19,653 nucleotides of DNA from an uncultured Gemella sp. (GTDB lineage Bacteria > Bacillota > Bacilli > Staphylococcales > Gemellaceae): positions 1 through 19,653 of the forward strand of contig CAKMQO010000122.1 in the NCBI GenBank assembly GCA_927911695.1, written 5' to 3'. The position numbers and the translations under genes are program-made. The notes beneath the pieces were generated by a model. It was not told where the DNA came from. It made no database searches and saw only the letters and a program-made list of their open reading frames with translations. Positions 8,873-17,088 of the stretch are shown in pieces; within the stretch, counting starts at the first letter, position 1, and every line of letters starts with the position of its first letter.

Positions 8873-11611
8873 TTATGTTACTTGTTTAAAGATGCTAGCA
8901 CAACGTGGGCATAAACCTTCTTCGTTTACTTCATCAACAATGTTCCAACAACGTTCACAACGGTGTCCTTCAGCTTTTGTTACTTTAACAGTAGCAAGGT
9001 CATAAGCTACACCATCATTTTCTTTAACCTCTACTTTACTTACGATGAAGAATTGGTTCAAGTTAGCTACAGAATTTAATAACTCAACTACTTCTGCATC
9101 GTTACTGTACACTTCAACAGCAGCTTCTAGTGATTTACCGATAACTTTTTCATTACGGCTTTCTTCTAATGCTTTATTCACATCATCACGAACTTCTAGA
9201 AGTTTATCCCATTTAGCTTCTAAAGCAGCGTCTTCGATTAAGTTTTTAGCTGGGAAGTCAGTTAAGTGTACAGACTCAGCATCTTCGTATGGCATATTGT
9301 CATATACTTCTTCAGCTGTGAATGAAAGAATTGGAGCAAGTAATCTAACAGATTTACTTAATACTGTGTAAAGAACTGTTAACATACTTTGACGTTTTGT
9401 GAGAATCTTCACCTTCGATGTAAAGGATATCTTTACCGTAGTCAAGGTAGAATGAAGATAATTCAACGTTAAAGAAGTTGATTAGTTCAGTAGTAATACT
9501 GTTGAATTGGTAGTTTTCGTAGTAGTCTAATACTTTTGCTACAACTTTTTCGAATTTAAGAACCATGTATTTGTCTAGTTCTTCAAGGTTTTCATAAGCA
9601 ACTAAATCAGTTTTGTTGTTGAAGCTTCCGTTGTATAAGTTTCCTAGTAAGAAACGGAAAGTATTTCTGATTTTTCTATATGTTTCAGATACTTGTTTTA
9701 GGATGTCTTTAGAGATACGTACGTCTTGAGTATAGTCAACACTTGCAGACCATAGACGAATAATCTCAGCACCTAGTTCTTTACCTACATCGTTAGGAGA
9801 AATAACGTTACCTAATGATTTACTCATCTTGTTACCATTACCATCCATAACGAATCCAGCAGATACTAACTCTTTATATGGAGCTACTCCTGATACTGCA
9901 ACAGAAGTGATAAGTGAAGAGTTGAACCATCCACGGTATTGGTCACTTCCTTCTAGGTATAAGTCAGCTGGGTAAGTTAACTCTTTACGAATTGCACAAC
10001 ATCCTTGGTGAGATGTTCCAGAGTCAAACCATACGTCCATGATGTCCATTTCTTTAGTGAATTCACCATTAGGACTTCCTGGATGAGTATATCCTTCTGG
10101 TAATAATTCTTTAGCGTCTTTGTAGAACCAAACTGTTGATCCTTCTTCTTCAAAGATTTTAGCTACGTGTTCGATTAATTCGATATCAAGGATAGCTTCT
10201 CCGTTTTCAGCGTAGAATACAGGAATTGGCACACCCCATACACGTTGACGACTGATTACCCAGTCACCACGATCGCGGATCATGTTGTATAATCTTGGTT
10301 TACCCCATTCACTATAGAATTTAGTGTTATCTACAGCTTCAAGTAATTCACTACGGAATGCATCTACAGAACAGAACCATTGTGGTGTAGCTCTGAAGAT
10401 AATAGGTTTTTTACTTCTCCAGTCATGTGGGTATGAGTGAGTAATATCTTCTTGTTGTAATAATGCTCCAGTTTCAGCTAAATGAGCGATAATGTCTTTG
10501 TTCGCGTCGAATACGAATTTACCAGCGAATTGTCCAGCTTCTTCTGTAAGAACACCTTGATTATCAACTGGTGATAATACTCCAAGTTTGTATTGTAATT
10601 GACCTACAAGATAGTCATCAACCCCGTGTCCAGGAGCTGTATGTACTAAACCAGTTCCTGAATCAAGTGTTACATAATCAGCTAAGATTAATGTAGATGT
10701 TCTATCTAAGAATGGGTGTTGACATAGTAAGTACTCTAAATCTTTACCTACTAATACTTCACCTGTTTCGTAGTTTTCCCAACCGAATTTTTCAGCTAAG
10801 AACGCTACTCTTTCTTTAGCAACTAAGTAGCTTTCACCATTGTATTTAACAACTTGGTATTCGAAGTCTGGGTGAACAGCGATACCTAAGTTCGCAGGTA
10901 ATGTCCAAGGAGTAGTTGTCCAGATAACAAACTTAGTTCCTTTTTCAACAGCACCATTTTCACTAACTAGGTCAAATGCAACATAGATAGATGGTGAAGT
11001 GTGGTCGTGATACTCGATTTCAGCCTCAGCTAAAGCAGACTCTGAAGATGGTGACCAGTAGATAGGTTTTAATCCTTTGTAGATATAACCTTTGTCTACC
11101 ATTTTACCAAATACACGGATTTGTTCAGCTTCAAATTTTGGATCAAGAGTTAAGTATGGGTTATCCCAATCTCCTAGTACTCCAAGTTTTTTGAAGTCAG
11201 CACGTTGTTTATCAACTTGTTTTAAAGCATAATCTTTACATTTATTTCTGAATTTGTTAGCTGGCATAGATTTTCTATCAACACCATTGTTTACCAATAC
11301 TTGCTCGATTGGAAGACCGTGAGTATCCCAACCTGGAACATATGGTGAAACAAACCATTCATGTTTTTATATTTAACGATAAAGTCTTTTAAGATTTTGT
11401 TTAATGCATGCCCAATGTGGATGTTACCATTTGCATATGGAGGTCCATCATGAAGTACGTATGATGGTTTCCCAGCATTTTTTTCTAAAATTTTATTGTA
11501 TAAATCCATTTCTTCCCAACGTTTTAGGAATTCAGGTTCTTTATTTGGAAGATTTCCACGCATTGGAAACTTCGTATTTGGCATTAATAATGTATCTTTT
11601 AATTCTACCAT
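8873..11611 (-). CDS. ileS: Isoleucyl-tRNA synthetase (two frameshifts)
   Basis: Class I synthetase that charges tRNA-Ile and edits mischarged valine. It shows HIGH in GNIHIGH (residues 65-68), the editing-domain [41 protein letters not shown] in [10 protein letters not shown], and a C-terminal zinc site CERCW plus CPRC. The start is the ATG at 11611 with AAAGGAG 5 bases upstream. Two indels break the frame: a missing base in the A run at 11348-11350, after MNGLF and before [11 protein letters not shown], and an extra base in the T run at 9395-9398, where SHKRQSML should read through. The two cancel, giving 912 aa, a normal length. Expression is controlled by the T-box leader immediately upstream. 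Confidence 0.96.
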
Positions 11612-11628
11612 TTTATCTCCTTTCAAAA

Positions 11629-11703
11629 TAAAAAGCTCTTAGTAAAAGTTATAGAGGGCGAAATGTATCCACGGTACCACCTCTTTTAACTCCTACCAAG
11701 AGC
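11629..11703 (-). terminator. T-box regulated terminator
   Basis: GCTCTTGGTA (11703-11694) pairs with TACTAAGAGC (11644-11635), extended inside by AGAGG/CCTCT and followed by a T-rich tail. It overlaps the T-box core, so it is mutually exclusive with the antiterminator. Confidence 0.85.
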
Positions 11704-11826
11704 ACTTGTTTGTTCTATTAAAATTATTACACAATAAAGTGATAACTCCTATGCTTCTATAAAACTTTCCACCAACCAGTTTCTCTCTAAAACTCCACAT
11801 AGACGTCTTGTCTTTATTTACGATAG
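11629..11826 (-). promoter_or_regulatory. T-box leader of ileS, specifier AUC (isoleucine)
   Basis: tRNA-sensing riboswitch: uncharged tRNA-Ile stabilises an antiterminator and allows ileS transcription. The T-box core AGGTGGTACCGTGG lies at 11682-11669 (minus). The Stem I base pairs AATAAAG (11818-11812) with CTTTATT (11739-11733). Directly 5' of the latter strand is ATC (11743-11741) followed by A, the expected place of the specifier codon; AUC codes for Ile and matches the downstream gene. A GGTTGGTGG element fits the distal Stem I loop region. Confidence 0.92.
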
Positions 11827-11829
11827 ACT

Positions 11830-11858
11830 TATATATTACATAAATCATAAACTTTCAA
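11830..11858 (-). promoter_or_regulatory. Promoter of the ileS T-box transcript
   Basis: TTGAAA (11853-11858), a 17-bp spacer and TATATA (11830-11835) on the minus strand. Transcription would begin a few bases before the Stem I strand at 11818, as expected for a T-box leader. Confidence 0.75.
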
Positions 11859-11910
11859 GTATTTTAATGTGAATTTAACATAAAATTTTCTGAAAACATT
11901 TTTAAATTTA

Positions 11911-11989
11911 TAAAAAGACTTTAGTAAAACAATATGTGAATAAGACATGAATAATCTTCTCGTTCTTCTATAGAGTTTTCTAAAGTCTT
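11911..11989 (-). terminator. Long-loop terminator of the DUF2140 unit
   Basis: Perfect 10-bp arms AAGACTTTAG (11915-11924) and CTAAAGTCTT (11980-11989) enclose a 55-base loop. The loop itself has AAAAC/GTTTT next to the stem. In the minus direction the 3' arm runs into five T. It begins 10 bases after the DUF2140 gene stop at 12000. Confidence 0.7.
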
Positions 11990-11999
11990 AATATATTTT

Positions 12000-12645
12000 T
12001 TATCCTCTAAAATAATTTTTTATAGCTTCAGAGCCGTATTGTAAGATTTGCTTTTGTGTTAGTGAGGCAGTCACATTAACATTTCCACCTGAGACTTCCA
12101 CATTGTCGATCATAACCGGAACGTCTAGTGATTTTATCTTAATTGTATTGCCACTCACTCCAACTCCAGTCCCTGTTAGTGCTTCTTTCAAATATTTTTC
12201 CAAAGCAAAATCAGGTATAGGTACTTTACCGATTTTAGCATCTTCTAGAACTAAGTCCACAGAATTATTTGCACCTACTACTTTAACATTAGTATTGATC
12301 ATAGTATCCCAAAGTCCTAGTTTAACTGGTAACTTCGCTTCAATATGATTTCCAACTAATTTATAACTTCCGTTTAATAATTCTGAATCTTTTTCAACTG
12401 CGTTTTTAAAGATTGATAAAAATGTATCATTATCAATTTTTAATGATGTAGACACTTTTGAATTAGCATAACTAATATTAGAAAGGAAATCTCCATTCAA
12501 ATCTTCTAATGTAGTTGAGGCTTGAACATTTTGCTAGTTTTTCTGAATTTTTAATGTTATTATCTGGTATTAAGGCATATGTTATACCACCACCAAAAAG
12601 AGCTAATACTATTAATAACGATAGTAGTTTTCTTAAAGCTTTCAT
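12000..12645 (-). CDS. DUF2140/YpmS-like membrane-anchored protein, copy 1 (one frameshift)
   Basis: Function unknown. Residues about 5-26 form one hydrophobic N-terminal segment (LLSLLIVLALFGGGITYAL), predicting an anchor with the rest outside. The body resembles the YpmS/DUF2140 family: a threonine- and asparagine-rich beta-type repeat pattern, then LEDAKIGKVPIPDFALEKYL and a C-terminal QKQILQYGSEAI helix. The start is the ATG at 12645 with AAAGGAG 6 bases upstream. The frame breaks in the T run at 12529-12532 (4 should be 3): SEKLAN must continue to VQASTTLEDLNGDF. Corrected length is 214 aa. It is a paralogue of the next gene upstream; both share EKYLKEALTGT exactly. The family assignment is from remembered pattern and is tentative. 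Confidence 0.75.
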
Positions 12646-12681
12646 TTGAATCTCCTTTGTTATAACTTTCCCTATAATATA

Positions 12682-12710
12682 ATTATACACTATACAGAAA
12701 AAAAGTTAAA
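12682..12710 (-). promoter_or_regulatory. Promoter of DUF2140-like copy 1
   Basis: TTTAAC (12705-12710), 17 bp and a perfect TATAAT (12682-12687) on the minus strand. The sequence from the spacer into the -10 box (GTGTATAATTATA) closely matches the promoter of copy 2. Confidence 0.6.
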
Positions 12711-12833
12711 ACAAAGTTAAACAATACCTTAAATATATACTCTTATTTTAAACTTCTCTACTAATTTTCTAAAATTAATAACTTGTAAATTAGCATAACA
12801 ATTTAATCCTCATTCTACTTTAGCTTAAAAGTT

Positions 12834-13454
12834 CTATCTATTAAGAGTTGCCACTTGTTTAAAATCAAGCGAAACTTTTGTAACAATCTCATTATCAATT
12901 GATATATATGCACCAGCTATTTTTAAAGGTAATGAATTAATAGTAATCACGTTACCCTTAACTTCAGCACTTGTTCCTGTTAATGCTTCTTTCAGATATT
13001 TTTCTAATATAAAACTAGGAATAGGTAGTTTCCCCATTTTAGCATCTTCTAATGTTAAAGTTAAGCTATTACCTTCTCCTGCCACACTAATGTTTGAATA
13101 AACTATCGTATCAAATACCCCTAATACTTTAATAGGTAATTTAGCATTAATGTGAGATCTTTCTATTTTATAACTACCCTCAAGTAAAGCAGAGTTCTTA
13201 TCAACAGAATTTTTCAGAAGAGATTGGAACTTGCTATTATCTAGTTTAATTGTAGACGATAAATTCCTAAACTGCTCAATAGAAATATTTTTTGCTAAAT
13301 CTTTATTCAAAGAATCAACAGTCATTGTAGTACTAACATTAGCTAATTTATCTTTACTTTCTATACTTTCATCAGGAGCAAAACCATATATTAACCCTCC
13401 ACAGATAATTACAACCGACAATACTATTGCTGATAGTTTTTTTGATATTTTCAA
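12834..13454 (-). CDS. DUF2140/YpmS-like membrane-anchored protein, copy 2
   Basis: Intact 206-aa paralogue of copy 1; function unknown. An N-terminal hydrophobic segment at residues about 7-25 (LSAIVLSVVIICGGLIYGF) predicts a membrane anchor with an outward domain. It shares the SKDKLANV/SEKLANV region, LLEGSYKIE against LLNGSYKLV, LEDAKMGKLPIP and EKYLKEALTGT. The start is a TTG at 13454 with GGAGG 9 bases upstream; no ATG lies near. It has its own strong promoter (13493-13521). No terminator is visible between it and copy 1, so the pair may be partly co-transcribed. The C-terminus is shorter than in copy 1. Confidence 0.75.
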   Translation of the reverse strand: MKISKKLSAIVLSVVIICGGLIYGFAPDESIESKDKLANVSTTMTVDSLNKDLAKNISIEQFRNLSSTIKLDNSKFQSLLKNSVDKNSALLEGSYKIERSHINAKLPIKVLGVFDTIVYSNISVAGEGNSLTLTLEDAKMGKLPIPSFILEKYLKEALTGTSAEVKGNVITINSLPLKIAGAYISIDNEIVTKVSLDFKQVATLNR

Positions 13455-13492
13455 TTTAATATTCCTCCTTCATAAACTTTCTAATAATTATA

Positions 13493-13521
13493 ATTATACA
13501 CATTACAAAAGTTATAGTCAA
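13493..13521 (-). promoter_or_regulatory. Promoter of DUF2140-like copy 2
   Basis: TTGACT (13516-13521), a 17-bp spacer and TATAAT (13493-13498) on the minus strand, 39 bp before the TTG start. This is one of the best sigma-A matches in the window. Confidence 0.8.
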
Positions 13522-13574
13522 AAATTTTTAAAATAATAGACTCTAATAATTTATAAATAAATTATACATAAAAT

Positions 13575-13603
13575 TATACAATTTGAAAATTTTAAGATAT
13601 AAT
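13575..13603 (+). promoter_or_regulatory. Promoter of the PTS EIIC-like gene
   Basis: TATACA (13575-13580), 17 bp and TATAAT (13598-13603) on the plus strand. Transcription would begin near 13610, which excludes the upstream TTG at 13606 as a start codon and supports the ATG at 13651. Confidence 0.55.
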
Positions 13604-13650
13604 ATTTGATAACCAAAAACGGTTTAAATTTTGAAATGGAGACTCAAAAT

Positions 13651-14700
13651 ATGAAAGAAAAAATTACTATTAAAAATTTCACTATGAACGTACTTAATGG
13701 TATCGCATTAGGAACTGTTCTATGTTTAGTACCAGGTGCCTTACTTGGTGAACTGCTTAAATATATAGGAAAGCTATATCCATCACTTGCGTTTTTATCA
13801 TTATCAATAACTATTTCCAATGCCATGATAGGATTAGCTTCAGGAATAATAATCGGCTTATTCTTTAAATTCACACCCGTACAGAGTGTTTCAATCGGAT
13901 TAGCTACATTATTTGCTGGTGGATCAATAATACCAACACCAGATAAGACAGGACTTATGCTAAAAGGTTCTGGTGATATCGTAACAATGATTTTCACAGC
14001 TGCACTAGCTACAGCTTTTATACTGCTAATCGGAGATAAAGCTAAAAACTATGCAGTAATTATACTACCACCACTTACATTGGTAATTATAGGAGGTATC
14101 GGTAGATTTACACTTCAATTTTTCTCAGGTGCAACAAAATTACTTGGGGATGGAATTAAACATTTACTTACATTGCAACCGATTATCCTTACTATTCTAA
14201 TCGCGATGATTTTTGCGTGTCTTGTAGTATCTCCTATTACATCAGTTGGAGTTGCTCTTGCAATTAATATAGAAGGTATTGCCTCAGGTGCTGCAAATCT
14301 TGGAATTTGTGCATGTGGATTTACACTTGCAATCGCAGGTTGGGCTGTTAACTCTAAAGGAGTTTGCTTCGCACACTTTATCGGTTCACCAAAGATTTCT
14401 ATGGCAAATATTTTCGCCAAGCCAAAAATCATGCTACCAGTTCTTTGTAGCGCAGCTGTTTCAGGAGTATTCGCTGCTATATTAAATATCCAAGGAACAC
14501 CAATGAGTGCGGGATTTGGGTTCAGTGGTTTAGTTGGACCATTAGCTCATCTTTCGACTACTGACGGAAGTGCTTTAGAATTATTAAAAGTAGCTATCGT
14601 CTTCGTAGTAACTCCTGTAGTTTCTGGTTTCTTCTTTGTAAAATTATTTACAAAGATTGTACCTATTATTAAACCAGAGGATTACAAACTTAGCTTATAA
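13651..14700 (+). CDS. PTS EIIC_2-type integral membrane protein
   Basis: A 349-aa polytopic membrane protein that resembles the stand-alone PTS_EIIC_2 family (PF13303): an N-terminal FTMNVLNGIALGTVLCLVPG segment, then about nine or ten hydrophobic segments rich in Gly, Ala and Ile, with NSKGVCFAHFIGSPKISMANI in the second half. The family is named for similarity to the sugar-transporting subunit of phosphotransferase systems, but members usually lack EIIA and EIIB domains, and none is encoded nearby here. Substrate and even transport by phosphorylation are unproven. The start is the ATG at 13651 with GGAG 9 bases upstream; a longer reading from a TTG at 13606 begins before the likely transcription start. 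It ends in a strong terminator and stands alone. Confidence 0.75.
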   Translation: MKEKITIKNFTMNVLNGIALGTVLCLVPGALLGELLKYIGKLYPSLAFLSLSITISNAMIGLASGIIIGLFFKFTPVQSVSIGLATLFAGGSIIPTPDKTGLMLKGSGDIVTMIFTAALATAFILLIGDKAKNYAVIILPPLTLVIIGGIGRFTLQFFSGATKLLGDGIKHLLTLQPIILTILIAMIFACLVVSPITSVGVALAINIEGIASGAANLGICACGFTLAIAGWAVNSKGVCFAHFIGSPKISMANIFAKPKIMLPVLCSAAVSGVFAAILNIQGTPMSAGFGFSGLVGPLAHLSTTDGSALELLKVAIVFVVTPVVSGFFFVKLFTKIVPIIKPEDYKLSL

Positions 14701-14711
14701 TATACACGCAT

Positions 14712-14764
14712 GTGACTCGACAAAATTGATTTCTTAAAATCACGATGTTTGAGTCACTTTTTTT
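14712..14764 (+). terminator. Terminator of the PTS EIIC-like gene
   Basis: GTGACTC (14712-14718) pairs with GAGTCAC (14751-14757), with an inner TGATTT/AAATCA helix, followed by seven T on the plus strand. Confidence 0.85.
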
Positions 14765-14787
14765 ATAATATGTAATTCATTAAAACC

Positions 14788-14816
14788 TTGCATAAATTAG
14801 TCTCATAACTTATAAT
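14788..14816 (+). promoter_or_regulatory. Promoter of the lipL-like gene
   Basis: TTGCAT (14788-14793), a 17-bp spacer and TATAAT (14811-14816) on the plus strand, 57 bp upstream of the ATG at 14873. Confidence 0.7.
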
Positions 14817-14872
14817 TATAAAGTATTAATTTTTAAGATATAAAATATTATCGACATGTAAAAGGAGTAGCT

Positions 14873-15695
14873 ATGCTAGATCTTATTCGAAATAGAAAAT
14901 TCAATGTTTATAAAACTTTTAAATATTGTAAATCCCCTAATTCCTATTGCTACTGATGAAATGTTCTTACGCACAGTATCAAATAGCGATGATTGTATAT
15001 TACATTTATATACATTACCAAATTCTGCAATAATCGGTGCACCAGATACACGTGTACCATTTTTTGAACAGGCATTATTTGCATTTTATAGAAATAATAT
15101 AATTCCAGCAGTTAGAAATATCGGAGGTCTTGGTATTATTTCAGACAAAGGAATTCTAAACTTATCAATCGTTATGAATAAACCAAAAGAAAACTTTTCT
15201 ATTAATGAAGGTTATGAGCTTATGACATCATTTATAAAAGCAATTTTCCCAGAAGGAGCCGATAAAATCGTAGCGGTAGAAATTGCAAATTCGTACTGTC
15301 CTGGTGATTACGACCTAAGTATAAATGGAAAGAAATTTGCAGGGATTGCTCAAAGAAAGATTAAAGAAGCAGTAGTAGTTTCTATCTACATAAGTATCTT
15401 CGGTGATCAACAAAAGCGTGCAAACATTATGAAGGACTTCTATGAGATTGGAATTGATGATCAAGAAGTAAGATACAAGTATCCAAAAGTTGATCCAGAA
15501 TGTATGGAAACACTAGAAAATCTACTAAATAAAAAATTCACTCTTGAAGATGTTTTTGAAAGAGTGGAAAAAGTACTTTATGGTTTAGACTGTGACCTAG
15601 AAAAAGGAGAATACACAGAAGCAATGGTAGAAGAATACAACGCAATCTTCGAACAAGCAAAAGAAAGAAACGAAAGTTACTTAGAAGGAAAATAA
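14873..15695 (+). CDS. lipL: LipL-like octanoyl-[GcvH]:protein octanoyl/lipoyl transferase (frameshift near its start)
   Basis: Member of the BPL/LplA/LipB fold family. LipL moves the octanoyl or lipoyl group from GcvH to E2 subunits through a Cys thioester. The motif NSYCPGDYDLSINGKKFAGIAQRK, with the catalytic Cys, matches the LipL type rather than LipM or an ATP-using ligase, as far as I recall these families. VRNIGGLGIISDKGILNLS is the substrate-binding region. The best start is the ATG at 14873, 6 bases after AAAGGAG, reading MLDLIRNRKFNVYK; one surplus base at about 14912-14920 (A4 or T4 run) then breaks the frame into LLNIVNPLIPIATDEMF. Corrected length is 273 aa. The alternative is a start at the internal ATG 14904 (263 aa), which has no ribosome binding site. 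It stands alone between its promoter and a terminator. Confidence 0.82.
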
Positions 15696-15699
15696 AATA

Positions 15700-15761
15700 A
15701 AAAAGTGGAATATACTCAAAACATAATTTCTATAGATTATGTTGGAGGTATTCCACTTTTT
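15700..15761. terminator. Bidirectional terminator between the convergent lipL and racemase genes
   Basis: AAAAAGTGGAATA pairs perfectly with TATTCCACTTTTT (15749-15761), with an inner ACATAAT/ATTATGT helix. A and T runs on both sides allow termination of both converging genes. Confidence 0.88.
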
Positions 15762-15774
15762 ATTATTCCTTAAT

Positions 15775-16434
15775 TTAAATCAATTTATCCTTATTTTTTA
15801 AACTCTCTATCATAAACACCCCTACATCTATAATATGAAGGTTAGTAATTTTTTCAAGTTCTTTTTTGATATAAGGAAAATGAGTACACCCAAGAACAAC
15901 AGCTTCTACATTAGTTAATTCAAAATAATTAAACAATGTCTTGAAGTTAAAATCTTCCACTATCTGTTCAGGTTTATTACCCTCTTCAATAGCTTTAACA
16001 AGCTCCAGCATAGATAATCCTAATACACGTAGACGCGGATTCGAGACATAAAGATTATTCTCAACACCTGTAAGACCATGAGAGTTCGCTGCCATTACAG
16101 CTAGATACTTATACTCAAGCCCTAGATTTCTATACATTTGCATAGGAGTAACAATAGAAATATTCATTATTTCTGCCAATCTATCAAAATCAACAACAGA
16201 ACTAAGTGAGTTACAATAAACAAAAATCGCATCGCAAGCTTTCTCCTTTAGTTCATCAATAATCTTTACAATAATATTTTCACGTTCTTCATCTTCCAAT
16301 GCTTGAAACGTAGTTTGCTCTACTGGATTATTAGAAATCGGCACTAAAACTACATCATCATAACCACATGAATTTAGTAGCTCCGCACCTAATTTCGAAT
16401 CAATCGGTGTTCCAGCCATAACCGCTATTTTCAT
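15775..16434 (-). CDS. Aspartate/glutamate racemase-family protein
   Basis: A 219-aa cofactor-independent racemase fold protein. The two catalytic cysteines are visible: Cys74 in VYCNSLS and Cys183 in LGCTHFPYIKKEL, the latter very like the second site of MurI. The N-terminus (MKIAVMAGTPIDSKLG) lacks the DSGVGGL motif of typical glutamate racemases and the protein is about 40-50 residues shorter, so it is probably not the main MurI; it may act on aspartate, glutamate or another acid. The start ATG has GGAGG 7 bases upstream. It begins 44 bp after the toxin gene on the same strand, with no terminator between, so it may be transcribed from the toxin-antitoxin promoter. Confidence 0.82.
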   Translation of the reverse strand: MKIAVMAGTPIDSKLGAELLNSCGYDDVVLVPISNNPVEQTTFQALEDEERENIIVKIIDELKEKACDAIFVYCNSLSSVVDFDRLAEIMNISIVTPMQMYRNLGLEYKYLAVMAANSHGLTGVENNLYVSNPRLRVLGLSMLELVKAIEEGNKPEQIVEDFNFKTLFNYFELTNVEAVVLGCTHFPYIKKELEKITNLHIIDVGVFMIESLKNKDKLI

Positions 16435-16478
16435 TAAAATTCCTCCTACACCTTATCCATTTTTTTACAAAATCACAC

Positions 16479-16742
16479 TTAATTATAAACTTCTCTTCGA
16501 TGTTTAAAATTAATAGCGATTATAATAAGTCTATCATCTTCTATTCTTGTTATTAACCGATAATCCCCTATTCGATATCTCCAATAACCTTTTTTATTGC
16601 CTACTAGAGCTTTTCCCTTACTGCGTGGATCATCCGTATTACTCAAATTTTTTTCAATCCAATTAAATAAAATTTTTAAAGTTTGTTTATCTAATTTCTT
16701 TAAATCTTTTTTTATCGCTTCATCAAAAACAATTTTGTACAT
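16479..16742 (-). CDS. RelE/ParE-superfamily toxin
   Basis: An 87-aa toxin of the RelE type, which usually cleaves mRNA at the ribosome. It shows the fold pattern MYKIVFDEAIKKDLKKLDK, a central RSKGKALVGNKKGYWRYRIGDYRLI with basic residues (Arg55, Arg57, Arg62), and the C-terminal FKHRREVY with His81, Arg82, Arg83 and Tyr86 as likely active-site residues. Its ATG overlaps the antitoxin stop by one base (TAATG), so its translation is coupled to the antitoxin. Activity is inferred from family only. Confidence 0.9.
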   Translation of the reverse strand: MYKIVFDEAIKKDLKKLDKQTLKILFNWIEKNLSNTDDPRSKGKALVGNKKGYWRYRIGDYRLITRIEDDRLIIIAINFKHRREVYN

Positions 16743-16966
16743 TATAAATCAAACTCTTTCTTTAAATCATCAAACTCTATTAGAGTTACTTCACCTTTCT
16801 CCTCACGACTTTCGAAATCTTTTATACGTTGAAGATCATACTCATCCTCAATCTTCTCAAGTGCAAGTTGCTTAATAGTAGTAGATAGTTTACCACCGTA
16901 TAAGCCAGAAATAGAATTAAAAATCTGTTCTTCCTCTTTATTTAGTCTTAATGTTAAAGTAGTCAT
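16742..16966 (-). CDS. RelB-like (ribbon-helix-helix, DUF6290-type) antitoxin
   Basis: A 74-aa partner of the RelE-type toxin. The N-terminus MTTLTLRLNKEEEQIF is a ribbon-helix-helix DNA-binding strand and helix; KLSTTIKQLALEKIEDEYDL follows, and the acidic C-terminus ends EFDDLKKEFDL, the likely toxin-wrapping segment. The chosen start is the ATG at 16966, 5 bases after GGGTGG; the in-frame GTG at 16975 lies inside that site. It is the first gene of the unit and is expected to repress its own promoter through the repeat at 16984-17003. Confidence 0.88.
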   Translation of the reverse strand: MTTLTLRLNKEEEQIFNSISGLYGGKLSTTIKQLALEKIEDEYDLQRIKDFESREEKGEVTLIEFDDLKKEFDL

Positions 16967-16983
16967 TCTTTCCACCCTCTTAA

Positions 16984-17003
16984 TGTGTTACTTTTGTAAT
17001 ACA
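16984..17003. promoter_or_regulatory. Candidate toxin-antitoxin operator
   Basis: Near-perfect 20-bp inverted repeat: arms TGTGTTAC (16984-16991) and GTAATACA (16996-17003), 7 of 8 positions matching, around TTTT. It abuts the -10 box and lies just before the antitoxin ribosome binding site, the expected place for autorepression by a ribbon-helix-helix antitoxin. Confidence 0.65.
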
Positions 17004-17032
17004 ATTATACACCTAAAACTTACAGTAATCAA
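17004..17032 (-). promoter_or_regulatory. Toxin-antitoxin promoter
   Basis: TTGATT (17027-17032), a 17-bp spacer and TATAAT (17004-17009) on the minus strand, directly followed by the operator-like repeat. Confidence 0.8.
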
Positions 17033-17053
17033 CAATAATCACTTATAATTTAA

Positions 17054-17088
17054 TACAAAAAAAGACCCCAGGATTTCTCCTGAGGTCT
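17054..17088 (-). terminator. Terminator of clpB
   Basis: On the minus strand AGACCTCAGGA, a GAAA tetraloop, TCCTGGGGTCT, then seven T. The one imperfect pair is G-U in the minus-strand RNA but C-A in the plus-strand RNA, so the structure belongs to the minus strand. It lies 88 bases after the clpB stop; the gap holds nothing else I can support. Confidence 0.9.

Noticed and set aside
13606..13650. Upstream TTG start extending the PTS EIIC-like protein by 15 residues
   Set aside because: The TTG lies about 3 bases after the -10 box, before the expected transcription start, and the GGAG site fits the ATG at 13651.
15700..15761. CRISPR repeat or mobile-element end at the 15.7-kb inverted repeat
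   Set aside because: It is a single hairpin flanked by A and T runs between two converging genes, which is a standard bidirectional terminator. No repeated spacer units or transposase are present.
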